From a virus, in IMG/VR virus record IMGVR_UViG_3300024273_001952, positions 1 to 21,344 of that record: DNA of 21,344 bases; one strand, written 5' to 3'. The translations under genes were made by a program, and so were the position numbers. This document shows positions 6,998 through 14,841 of the stretch, in pieces (the stretch's first letter is position 1; each line of letters opens with the position of its first letter). The notes beneath the pieces were generated by a model. It was given only the letters and a program-made list of their open reading frames with translations. It did not search any database and was not told the DNA's origin.

Positions 6998-9577
6998 TCA
7001 ATCTGGGTAAGTTATTGGAGTTAAGTCATTAATTTCCACCTCATAGTCAGATGAAATAGTGTCTTCTTCATATATATTAGTGTTTGTGTTTGCTAAATTT
7101 GTATTTAAATTTACCGTTTCAACTAATTTAATTTGAAAATCTGAAATGTCAACATTACCTTCAGCTTTATTAGAAACATCAGCATAAAAGTAATTGGATG
7201 TTATTGTTGGGTCAAATCTATTTGATACATTAACAGTGAAATCAGAAGCTTGTATAACGGGCTCAAATACGGGTGGTATTTCCACCTTAAACTCAGAGCC
7301 ATCATTTATACCTGGTCTATATACAAATCTATGTCTATTAAATGCTGTATTTCCATATACAGTACCATATGAAGACAGTATGCTTGTAGATGGCACTAAG
7401 AAAGGTACTAAATCTTGGAAATTTCTTTCTAGAAGCGTCAAGAACTTCTCTAACTTTCTAAATGTTAGCCTATTAGATTCTTGATTGTTAGTCCACAACA
7501 TGTATGTTACATATATTTTCTTTAAATCCCTGTAAGTACCTGTTGTTCCATTTTGCCAACCACTTGTCTTTCTATTTCTGGGGTCTACATTGTTTTGGTA
7601 TATATAGTCTAACCATTCATATATAGTCATACCAGTTAAATTGTCTGGCACAACTGTATTTATATCTTCAACTTGCCACTCAAAAGGAACCGTCAACCCA
7701 GAGAATACAGAAGAGGAAGAGCCCCATTTCCACCATCCATAACCAAATTCATACCAATCCATAACATCACACTCTATAGCTCTTGACGGCCTTAAGTCTA
7801 CGTTTACTTCTTTGCTATTTACAATACTTCTTGTGCTACCTGTTTTTATTTTTAAATTATCAACTCTTTTAAATGGTTCATATTCACTGCCTAATCCGTC
7901 AATAAAATCGCTTCCATTACCCCTACCTGAGCCTCCAATTTGAAAAATCTGAGAATTTACATCTGGGTATCCATCATTAATTAAAAGATTGCCATTTTCA
8001 TCTAAAGGTTTTGCATCTTGCAAATCTTCCGAACTTAAGTCTTCAAATAAGTTGGCAGGTATAAATGTTTCTGGGTCATCTGGATTTTCTGGAATGAATA
8101 GGTCGCTCTCTAAAGGTGTTATATCATCATCTACAGTGTCCAAATTTAAATCAAACTCTCTTTTTACTTGCTGTACATCATATACAAATTCTTCTAAGTT
8201 AAATAGACATTTGGGTGCCCCTATTAATTTAAATACAAAACTGACAGCATCTCTAGTTCCTCTATTTTTGTAAAGCCAAACTATATTTACCATCATTCTT
8301 CTCCAAATCTCTAGATTATATTCTTCAAAAGCTTTACCAGTTGAATCAAATTCACCAGCTAAATAATCTATAACATTTTCTGCATTAAATGCATTTGGAA
8401 GTTTTGCCCCTAACATATCTGCCAACCTAGACAAAAACTTATTTGGAACACTTTCTGAACCATCATAACTAACAGAATGAGCATAAGCCATACCATCTAT
8501 ATATTGTTTTATGGAATCAAATTGCTCACTATAAACTGTTGTTAATTTTCTGTATATTTTATCTTGAGAGTCTAGGTCGGTAAAATTTTCAGGAATCATA
8601 GTCCTGAGCATTATATTTGTCTTTTCCTCGTCAATAACTCTAGCATTAGATAGTATGTTATTTGCATAGGATTCAAACCCACTTCCATAGCTATCTGGAG
8701 AGAATCCATCAATAGTCCTAGGCCAATCAAATTGAACCCTTTCATAAGTGTCTGTTTCAGGCTCGGGAACCAAGAAGTTACCATCATAAATTAATTGATT
8801 CTCTAAGTTGGGTAAAGTTCTTTTAAATTGCCCCAGTCTTTGTCTGGTTGGTCTTATGTATATTGGGTAATTAAATGTAATGGCAGAAGATGGTTCTGTC
8901 GGCAATAATATTCCCTTGATTTTAAATTCTAAATATTGATTATATAAGTAATCGTATGAGATTATTTCATGAATATCATTCATAAACGTATTTCCAGTAG
9001 TCGTACTTTGTGAATCTCCACTTAATTGTATGGCAAAAGAGCTTGTGTCATTATATAAATCTATTTGAGATTCAGATTGTTCAGACCTACCTGATACATA
9101 TATAACATCTCCTTGATTAGTTATAGAAGAAAGTGAAATTTTAAACAAGGAAGTTTGAGCTACCAAATCATGAGAATAATCATATATAGTTACTCCACTG
9201 CTTATGGATTTAGATAGTAGTGCGTATGGAAAATTGTCTACTACATTATTTATTGCATTAGCCACTTTAGTGTAAAAGGAGCCAAAATATGCGTAACTAT
9301 TAGCGTCTTCTGGGTTTAAATTTAATTCATTTGATTTTGTGGTTATAATTTTTAAAACATCAAAATCAGCACTTTTTGAATTTTCTATAGTTTCGTAAGG
9401 CCCAAATGAAAGCGTAGAAGCACTTACTGACTCAGTGAACTTTTCATTAGACGGACTGCTATCAATATTAAAAGTTCCAAACGTAAATACAGATTCTGCA
9501 CTAGTTGCAGCGAATCTAGTGTCTCTACCAGGAGTTGGTTTTATGTCTAAAGTTGTACCACTATCTATTGATGTCAT
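6998..9577 (-). CDS. Baseplate/tail protein with P2 gpI-like region, 859 aa
   Basis: The central region, about residues 325-470, resembles the P2 gpI family of baseplate tail proteins. It has MLRTMIPENF, a helix around YSEQFDSIKQYID, FLSRLADMLGAKLP, and the diagnostic WRRMMVNIVWLYKNRGTRDAV followed by FKLIGAPKC (425-457). The KNRGTR-AV-----LIG pattern is the family hallmark. In P2-like phages gpI sits at the baseplate edge and helps attach tail fibres. Here the protein is several times longer than P2 gpI, with a 320-residue beta-rich N-terminal extension and a 390-residue C-terminal extension containing W-rich segments (about 610-665). It is the first gene of the minus-strand tail cluster and lies next to the divergent control region. 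Family assignment is from motif memory; no alignment was run. Confidence 0.65.
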   Translation of the reverse strand: MTSIDSGTTLDIKPTPGRDTRFAATSAESVFTFGTFNIDSSPSNEKFTESVSASTLSFGPYETIENSKSADFDVLKIITTKSNELNLNPEDANSYAYFGSFYTKVANAINNVVDNFPYALLSKSISSGVTIYDYSHDLVAQTSLFKISLSSITNQGDVIYVSGRSEQSESQIDLYNDTSSFAIQLSGDSQSTTTGNTFMNDIHEIISYDYLYNQYLEFKIKGILLPTEPSSAITFNYPIYIRPTRQRLGQFKRTLPNLENQLIYDGNFLVPEPETDTYERVQFDWPRTIDGFSPDSYGSGFESYANNILSNARVIDEEKTNIMLRTMIPENFTDLDSQDKIYRKLTTVYSEQFDSIKQYIDGMAYAHSVSYDGSESVPNKFLSRLADMLGAKLPNAFNAENVIDYLAGEFDSTGKAFEEYNLEIWRRMMVNIVWLYKNRGTRDAVSFVFKLIGAPKCLFNLEEFVYDVQQVKREFDLNLDTVDDDITPLESDLFIPENPDDPETFIPANLFEDLSSEDLQDAKPLDENGNLLINDGYPDVNSQIFQIGGSGRGNGSDFIDGLGSEYEPFKRVDNLKIKTGSTRSIVNSKEVNVDLRPSRAIECDVMDWYEFGYGWWKWGSSSSVFSGLTVPFEWQVEDINTVVPDNLTGMTIYEWLDYIYQNNVDPRNRKTSGWQNGTTGTYRDLKKIYVTYMLWTNNQESNRLTFRKLEKFLTLLERNFQDLVPFLVPSTSILSSYGTVYGNTAFNRHRFVYRPGINDGSEFKVEIPPVFEPVIQASDFTVNVSNRFDPTITSNYFYADVSNKAEGNVDISDFQIKLVETVNLNTNLANTNTNIYEEDTISSDYEVEINDLTPITYPD

Positions 9578-9758
9578 GTAAAATTCTTTAATAATAAATA
9601 TTTAGTCAAAAAAACTTATAGAAATTATTTCTATTTTTTTTTACTATAATATTTATTCCTATAGGAATGAAATATTTTTTAAACTAAACAAATCAAAAGT
9701 TTACTTTAAAACTTTTAAAGTTATATTATAAAAAATTCTTAAAAAGAGTAAATAGAAA
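9578..9758. promoter_or_regulatory. Divergent control region between the two tail blocks
   Basis: This 181-nt A/T-rich gap should carry promoters for both tail blocks. It holds a perfect 14-bp palindrome ATTCCTATAGGAAT (9655-9668), the only G/C-bearing palindrome in the gap and a candidate operator. A 7-bp hairpin with a 3-nt loop (9618-9624/9628-9634) is followed on the plus strand by a T run. A weaker inverted repeat AAAAGTTT/AAACTTTT lies at 9695-9702/9709-9716. A TATAAT hexamer occurs at 9645-9650 without a matching -35 box. The 13-mer TATTTATTATTAA lies on the minus strand at 9588-9600, 10 nt before the ATG at 9577. No clear TAnnTTTG promoter was found in either direction. Confidence 0.45.
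9655..9668. promoter_or_regulatory. 14-bp perfect palindrome, candidate operator
   Basis: ATTCCTATAGGAAT is its own reverse complement and sits centrally between the divergent starts, 77 nt from the ATG at 9577 and 90 nt from the ATG at 9759. A binding site for a dimeric regulator is plausible but unproven. Confidence 0.3.
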
Positions 9759-11786
9759 ATGGGATATATTTTAAATGAACCTAAAACTTTTATAAACGTC
9801 AAATTAACTGATGTTGGTAGAAGACAATTGTCTTTAGGTAACTTGGTGTTTGTTAGTGCGGTATTTTCAGATAGAGAAGTTAACTATAGTATTGACAGAG
9901 ATGATAAGTATAGTATTGCAAATAATAGAATACTATCCCCCTTAGATGTGAATCCAACATTTGGAACTAGTTTTGATGGCTCTGAGCCAATAACTTTAGA
10001 GGGAAACCAAGTAACTTCAGCAAAACAATTTTCAACAGGAGCTACAGATAGCTATGGTATGTTTACTGGAACTACGGCTTCTAGCGCATCTACTGCAATA
10101 GATACTACAAAATTGTTAGGGGCTAACACTATTACTTATAGCTCATCTCCATTAAGTGGAGGCTCTACAGTTATCTTAGACAGTGCGACATACTATCCAA
10201 ATGCAGGAGATTTAGTTTTTATTCCATGGAGCCCAATACAGAATAGTGGAGCAACATATGTGGCAAATATAGTACCTTCAGGAAGTCCAACAGTTTCACT
10301 TTGGTATAGAGTTACTACTGCAGACAGTCCCGGTACAGGTGAAATAACTTTAGATAGACCGACCCCAGACTTTAATGGAGCCTCCACATCTCAAGTGGCT
10401 AACGCTTACTTCTATCCATATAATGGTATAGAAAGCTATTATGGAACAGCTTCTACAGTCAGTCCTATGTTGTGGAATATGAATATAGTTAGAACTCAAT
10501 CGGTAGAAGGAACTGACTTAACTCAGAGTGGATATACATCTTATGGCTCTATAGAATATAACGGAACAAAACAATATCTTGGATTTACAATAGATATAGA
10601 ATCTATAGGAATACTTCATTATACTAATGAGTATACTGGCAACACTTATGCAGAACAGTTTTTTGAAACTACAGTACAAGTTGATTTGCCATACGTTATG
10701 TGGCATGGTACTCAAGCGACTAATGGTCAAGCGCTCAACTATGGATTAACACTATACGATGTAGACGGAGCAACAGAATCAGATATAATATCCAATTCAA
10801 CATATAGACTTTTAAAGGATGGAGTTACGAACACAAGCAGAACTTTAGGTAGAGTATATCATAAGTTAAAACTTATTGTTATAACTGACCCCGAGCTGTT
10901 AACCGCATTAACTTACAAATCAAATAGAAACTATACACTGCCGCCATTAAATGTTGCCACTACTAGCGTTCCACAATACCCTCTTACAACACTTGAGGCT
11001 ACAGGGCTTGTAAAGTCGGGTAAAACTTATTTCGTAACTTACATTACAGAGAGTGAGTCTACATATGCTTCTGGGACAACATTTGGCTACCCAAAAGGTT
11101 TACATTGTGGTTATATTCAAAAGTTAAATGGAAATACAGATAGCGAAGGTAATAAACAATATTTAACCGCAAATTTCCCCACAGCTACATTTCCATATTT
11201 AAGAAACAGTGACAGTATGGTCACTCTTTCTGGTACTGGTTGGAACGCAAATAAAGTACAGCTGCTAGTTTCTGAACAAGATGACACAAGTGCTTCTCTT
11301 ACATTGGAAGACGTTCCCTCTTATGAGTGGAAGTTAATATCTGATGTATATGGAAATGGTATATATTCAGGGGAAACATCCGACACAACAATAGATGCAA
11401 GAAAATTAAATGGACATCAATTTATTATTTCTCAAGAAGATTATGATAGTGGTACTACATATGTCTTGGATAGTGTTTTTACAGAAAATGATGACCACTC
11501 TTTAACTGGGTTGACTTTTGGAGACGAATCTTTTGTTTTTGGAAATGTTAAATCAGACGTTGTAGCCACAACTTACAAAACTGTGATAACTACTTTTGCA
11601 AAAAATGATTCCTTAAACAGTTCAACAAATCTTTCTTTTGACAACGTCTTAGATAGTGGCACATACATAACAGAGATAGGAATATTAGATGGAGAAGGAA
11701 ATTTGGTGGCAGTAGGAAAGCCAACTTATCCGATAACAAAAAATGAAGGAAGGTTTTTAACTTTTCAATTACAAATAGACTTTTAA
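9759..11786 (+). CDS. Large tail/fibre-associated protein with adaptor ends, 675 aa
   Basis: The N-terminus (12-45) carries INVKLTDVGRRQL then VFSDREVNYSID, a pattern repeated in the 229-aa gene downstream (YLTEIGRQYL then FSLGDPDVNYRL). The last 41 residues, starting TYITEIGILDGEGNLVAVGK, align without gaps to the last 41 of the 384-aa gene; by hand count 16 of 41 are identical. The EIG--D--GNLVAV pattern also resembles the N-terminal attachment segment of P2-like fibres (EVG-FD-DG-L--VAN). The middle 580 residues are Ser/Thr/Gly/Tyr-rich and beta-like with no recognised domain. The first base pairs upstream are A-rich without a Shine-Dalgarno sequence. It is probably a virion protein of the distal tail. 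The start ATG is the first in frame after the control region. Confidence 0.55.
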   Translation: MGYILNEPKTFINVKLTDVGRRQLSLGNLVFVSAVFSDREVNYSIDRDDKYSIANNRILSPLDVNPTFGTSFDGSEPITLEGNQVTSAKQFSTGATDSYGMFTGTTASSASTAIDTTKLLGANTITYSSSPLSGGSTVILDSATYYPNAGDLVFIPWSPIQNSGATYVANIVPSGSPTVSLWYRVTTADSPGTGEITLDRPTPDFNGASTSQVANAYFYPYNGIESYYGTASTVSPMLWNMNIVRTQSVEGTDLTQSGYTSYGSIEYNGTKQYLGFTIDIESIGILHYTNEYTGNTYAEQFFETTVQVDLPYVMWHGTQATNGQALNYGLTLYDVDGATESDIISNSTYRLLKDGVTNTSRTLGRVYHKLKLIVITDPELLTALTYKSNRNYTLPPLNVATTSVPQYPLTTLEATGLVKSGKTYFVTYITESESTYASGTTFGYPKGLHCGYIQKLNGNTDSEGNKQYLTANFPTATFPYLRNSDSMVTLSGTGWNANKVQLLVSEQDDTSASLTLEDVPSYEWKLISDVYGNGIYSGETSDTTIDARKLNGHQFIISQEDYDSGTTYVLDSVFTENDDHSLTGLTFGDESFVFGNVKSDVVATTYKTVITTFAKNDSLNSSTNLSFDNVLDSGTYITEIGILDGEGNLVAVGKPTYPITKNEGRFLTFQLQIDF

Positions 11787-11802
11787 AAAATAAAATTAAA
11801 AC

Positions 11803-12492
11803 ATGGGAGCAATAACATCAGCAGACACAATTTATGCAACAGCTTATCTGACAGAGATAGGAAGACAATATTTATTTCAAGATAATAATCACCCTAGGTT
11901 TGTAGAGCTTAGTGACGGAACTAGAATAGATAGATTAAAAATAGAAAGATTTTCTCTAGGAGACCCAGATGTGAATTACAGATTACCAGACCAATTGACA
12001 TCGGGAGATATTCCAGATTTGTCTGGTGAAAATGAAAATAACATTACAGGCGCCAAAGGTAGGACGTTAAACAGTTTAATATCACCTTTCGAATCTGTTT
12101 TAGGAGATGGAGATGACTCTTTAGAGTATACTACTAGTCAAGGAGATATTACTGTAGACTTAAATAAAGATTTATCTCAAATAGAAACGGTATATACTCA
12201 AGAGTTGTTGACTCTATTGGATGAAGAGCCTACTTTAGAATCTACATATGACCTACTGCCAAAGAATTTTGGAGAGAATCAAGTAAAAGATGGGGAATTG
12301 ATAATTACATTGAGAGCTGCTACCCAAGCAAACCCTGGATATAGAATAAGAATTTTATATCCAACAATTGAAGATGATAATAATATATGTACTATTCAAT
12401 TTGAAAGAGCAAATGTACTGCAAACAAATAAGAAATTATACCAAAAACTTTCATCAACTATATCTCCCATTTCACTTGGTGGAGTGGAGTAA
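11803..12492 (+). CDS. Tail-associated protein with shared N-terminal adaptor, 229 aa
   Basis: Residues 12-25 (TAYLTEIGRQYLFQ) and 48-62 (IERFSLGDPDVNYRL) match in order and spacing the start of the 675-aa protein. The loop between them is longer and contains an SDGTRIDR segment. The module LT--GR--L then F-LGD-DVNY recurs, from memory, in virion proteins of Bacteroidota phages and is probably a docking domain. The rest is acidic and then beta-rich (LIITLRAATQANPGYRIRILY). It lacks the C-terminal 41-residue module found in its two relatives. It starts 16 nt after the previous stop, and the leader is A-rich with no Shine-Dalgarno sequence. Function beyond virion association is unknown. Confidence 0.5.
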   Translation: MGAITSADTIYATAYLTEIGRQYLFQDNNHPRFVELSDGTRIDRLKIERFSLGDPDVNYRLPDQLTSGDIPDLSGENENNITGAKGRTLNSLISPFESVLGDGDDSLEYTTSQGDITVDLNKDLSQIETVYTQELLTLLDEEPTLESTYDLLPKNFGENQVKDGELIITLRAATQANPGYRIRILYPTIEDDNNICTIQFERANVLQTNKKLYQKLSSTISPISLGGVE

Positions 12493-12517
12493 AATAACTT
12501 AATAAATAAAAACAATT

Positions 12518-12928
12518 ATGAACACTAATAACGTAAGTCCAGCTAGGAAAAAGGCAAAAAACTTTAGCAAAACCCCTCTTACAAGAAGGTTGGGACCATT
12601 GACTAAAGATGTATCACCACTTCAACAGTCTATTAATGATGGTAATTCTGAAGTGTCCTATAACGATTGGCAAGTTATGGATAACTTTGATGAAGGATTA
12701 AGACAAGCTTTAATTAAGTGGGTAGACACTACTAAGGAGGGTAAGATAGTTTTAAACCCTACAGGTTCAACAAGAACTAAGACTATAAACTTTCAATTTT
12801 ACGGAAATCCCTCTAAAGACATAATTGGAGCTGGTGACATTGGGGAATTTAAGTTAGAATTTAAGTACACCAAAAAAATCATACAACCTTTAGCTATTAG
12901 TGGTAGTAACACTATTATAGAGAGATAG
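12518..12928 (+). CDS. Hypothetical protein in tail block, 136 aa
   Basis: This is a complete small ORF with a basic, disordered N-terminus (SPARKKAKNFSKTPLTRRLG) followed by a short helix around WQVMDNFDEGLRQALIKWVD and a beta-rich C-terminal half (KTINFQFYG, FKLEFKYTKK). There is no signal peptide, membrane span or recognised motif. It lies between two genes that share tail modules and is in the same operon, 25 nt after the previous stop, so a small structural or assembly role is likely. The function is not identifiable from sequence alone. Its TAG stop falls inside the second of two TAGAGAGA repeats. Confidence 0.5.
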   Translation: MNTNNVSPARKKAKNFSKTPLTRRLGPLTKDVSPLQQSINDGNSEVSYNDWQVMDNFDEGLRQALIKWVDTTKEGKIVLNPTGSTRTKTINFQFYGNPSKDIIGAGDIGEFKLEFKYTKKIIQPLAISGSNTIIER

Positions 12929-12960
12929 AGAGATAAATAAATAAATAAAATAAAAATAAA
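12918..12960 (+). repeat. Short tandem repeats spanning a gene junction
   Basis: Two TAGAGAGA copies (12918-12933) are followed by three TAAA units and longer TAAAA/TAAAAA/TAAA units up to the ATG at 12961. The first part codes for the end of the 136-aa protein. The second is an A-rich leader for the next gene, where no Shine-Dalgarno sequence is present. Confidence 0.8.
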
Positions 12961-14115
12961 ATGATTGCAGATTCAAGATTTACGAAAAAAGTAGATTCAT
13001 ATGTAGCCCTTCAGAGAGAGAGTTCAAAAATACAAAGTCTTTCAGAAGAAACTTTAAAGTTTACTCTCTGTGATAGAGATAATTTATCCGATAAGAAAGG
13101 AAATTATTTTATGTCTTTTAATTTACCATTTAAGACAAGTCAATTCCCTACAGCTAGCAGGGTTTCTGAAGTTTTCCCAGAACTACAACAATTAAATGTA
13201 GACCAGATTATAATAACTCCTATATCAGCAAATGACTATAGTGAATTTATAGATGGGAGAACAGTTACAATGAGAGTGCCAGTTTCTGGTAGTTCTAATC
13301 CTACATTATTGTCAGGTGTAACTTTAGTGTCTAGTACATATACAGCGGTGAAACCTCTTAAATATGAGTCTAACATACTCCTTGGAGATAATATTGTGTT
13401 TTTATTTTCAGACGACATTAACAAGCCTTATAGCGGTAAGACAGTAAATGAATTAGGAGATGCAATCAACAATTCAACAGTCACTTCTTGGGACCCAACT
13501 GGGGAGTATAAAGATAGGGCGGGTGCTACATCTTATTCTGAAGTTAGACGATTCTACAATACAGACCAAAGAACGAATGGCAGTTATGCCGTTACGGTTC
13601 CATCAGGATATCCAGAAAATAGAGAGGGGTATAATTATGATGTTCCATGTGGATTTGCAGTTCTAGATAAGGGTTATGTGGTAATTACTCACCCTCAAAT
13701 TGTAAATAACTTTCCATGGACATCAGGATTTACAGAGTCTGGCACTCCTTATGTAGACGATTTCAATGTTGGCAGTAAAACAGATATTCACTTTACAGGA
13801 AGTAGCTCAGCAGACATATCTGCCGAAGGCGCTTTACTTTCATATAAAGATATAGATACATCATTTAAAATGACATCTGTATGTATAGCTATGCCACAAG
13901 AGTTTTATGTATCAAACAATCCCACCTGGGATAAAGAAAAGGCTATTGCACAAATGAATACAGAAACCGCAATTGTAAATTATGATGATATATACATAAC
14001 TGAAATTGGTTTGTATAATAGTTTTGGTGAATTAATATCTGTAGCAAAAATGAGTGAACCCATTAAGAAGACTTATGTAAACGCACTTACTTTCGAAATA
14101 AATCTAGAAATGTAA
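12961..14115 (+). CDS. Tail/fibre-associated protein with shared C-terminal module, 384 aa
   Basis: The last 41 residues (from IYITEIGLYNSFGELISVAK) align without gaps to the C-terminus of the 675-aa protein. The N-terminal part differs: an opening helix with QRESSKIQSLSEETLKF, then a beta-rich body with loops such as GYPENREGYNYDVPCGFAVLDKG. No N-terminal LT--GR adaptor is present. It is the last gene of the plus-strand tail operon and is followed 22 nt later by a terminator stem. The shared C-terminus suggests the same docking partner as the 675-aa protein, or a common trimerisation or attachment element. Both are inferences. Confidence 0.55.
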   Translation: MIADSRFTKKVDSYVALQRESSKIQSLSEETLKFTLCDRDNLSDKKGNYFMSFNLPFKTSQFPTASRVSEVFPELQQLNVDQIIITPISANDYSEFIDGRTVTMRVPVSGSSNPTLLSGVTLVSSTYTAVKPLKYESNILLGDNIVFLFSDDINKPYSGKTVNELGDAINNSTVTSWDPTGEYKDRAGATSYSEVRRFYNTDQRTNGSYAVTVPSGYPENREGYNYDVPCGFAVLDKGYVVITHPQIVNNFPWTSGFTESGTPYVDDFNVGSKTDIHFTGSSSADISAEGALLSYKDIDTSFKMTSVCIAMPQEFYVSNNPTWDKEKAIAQMNTETAIVNYDDIYITEIGLYNSFGELISVAKMSEPIKKTYVNALTFEINLEM

Positions 14116-14137
14116 AAAATAAAAACAATAACCCTAT

Positions 14138-14166
14138 AAGCCCTCACACATTTGAGGGCTTTTTTG
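14138..14166 (+). terminator. Rho-independent terminator ending the plus-strand tail operon
   Basis: A 9-bp stem, AAGCCCTCA (14138-14146) with TGAGGGCTT (14153-14161), and a 6-nt loop are followed by a T run at 14160-14165. It is G/C-rich against a very A/T-rich background and lies right after the 384-aa gene, separating tail from replication genes. Confidence 0.92.
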
Positions 14167-14196
14167 TTTACTTTTTTTTATAATATTATAATTTAG
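14163..14196 (+). promoter_or_regulatory. Possible Bacteroidota-type promoter for the RuvC-like gene
   Basis: TTTG at 14163-14166, overlapping the terminator T run, is followed after 22 nt by TAATTTAG (14189-14196), which matches TAnnTTTG at five of six defined positions. Transcription would start a few bases before the ATG at 14208, which argues for that ATG rather than the GTG at 14196. This is a weak call because the background is A/T-rich. Confidence 0.3.
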
Positions 14197-14207
14197 TGAA
14201 AAAAAAT

Positions 14208-14789
14208 ATGACTTTAGGATTAGATATTTCTACAACAGTAATTGGAATTGCTCTTTTTGACAAAGATGATAAGCTTTGTAATTTAGAATACATTAAATTT
14301 AAACCAAAGACAAACTTATTTCAAAGATTAGATGATTTTGTTGAGCATTTTGAAAAGTTAAGTTCTGCAATTAATTTAGAAAAAGGTAAAAATAAATTAA
14401 AACACATATCAATAGAAGAGCCACTAAAAGCTTTTAAGGGTAAGTTTTCAAATGCGGAAACGATACAAAAACTAACCACAATGAATGCTTTTGTTAGTTT
14501 GTATGTTTATAGAAAATTTAAGATAGAGCCAAGGTACTATAATGTACAAACTGCAAGAAAAACAGCATTTCCAAATCTTACACTACCCAAGAGTGCTCCA
14601 AATAAAAAGTATTTAATTTGGGAAAAAGTCGTTGAAAAAGAGCCCCAAATAAATTGGGTTTACTCTAAAAAAACTCACAAACTTAGAGATGAGAATTTTG
14701 ATATGTCTGATGCTTATGTTGTTGGATATGCAGATATTGTTACTAGACATATAACTGAAAAGAATATCATAAAAGAAATAGAGTTGTAA
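14208..14789 (+). CDS. RuvC-like Holliday-junction resolvase/nuclease, 193 aa
   Basis: The protein opens MTLGLDISTTVIGIALFD, the first strand of an RNase H-fold RuvC nuclease with catalytic Asp6. A second acidic site is in HISIEEPL (E70/E71), and the C-terminal pair is in FDMSDAYVVGYAD (D165 and D168, spaced three apart as in RuvC D138/D141). Length is close to that of bacterial RuvC. These enzymes cut four-way junctions and, in phages, resolve branched replicative DNA before packaging. A GTG at 14196 would add four residues, but the ATG puts the conserved strand at the usual distance from the start. It is followed by the primase and SbcD-SbcC genes. Exact substrate is inferred. Confidence 0.75.
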   Translation: MTLGLDISTTVIGIALFDKDDKLCNLEYIKFKPKTNLFQRLDDFVEHFEKLSSAINLEKGKNKLKHISIEEPLKAFKGKFSNAETIQKLTTMNAFVSLYVYRKFKIEPRYYNVQTARKTAFPNLTLPKSAPNKKYLIWEKVVEKEPQINWVYSKKTHKLRDENFDMSDAYVVGYADIVTRHITEKNIIKEIEL

Positions 14790-14791
14790 AA

Positions 14792-14822
14792 TTGTTTAAA
14801 AAATCTTTTTAGCGTATATTTG
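14792..14822 (+). promoter_or_regulatory. Bacteroidota-type promoter before the primase
   Basis: TTG at 14792-14794 and a perfect TAnnTTTG box (TATATTTG, 14815-14822) are separated by 20 nt, matching the -33/-7 consensus known for Bacteroidota housekeeping sigma factor. Transcription would start near 14829, giving a leader of only about 13 nt before the TTG start codon at 14842. Confidence 0.6.
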
Positions 14823-14841
14823 TTTATTATAAATCTCTGTA

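Noticed and set aside
9618-9642. Plus-strand terminator in the divergent gap
   Set aside because: A short all-A/T-like stem with T run, but no plus-strand gene lies upstream for it to end; kept only as an inverted repeat in the control region.
12918-12960. CRISPR-like or regulatory repeat array
   Set aside because: Units are 4-8 bases with no spacers; it is a simple A-rich microsatellite at a gene junction.
14196-14207. GTG start giving a 197-aa RuvC-like protein
   Set aside because: The ATG at 14208 places the conserved catalytic strand at the usual N-terminal position; the extra four residues (MKKN) have no support.
14790-14841. Minus-strand 63-codon ORF across the primase promoter
   Set aside because: It overlaps the promoter and the 5' end of the primase antisense and shows no motif or leader.
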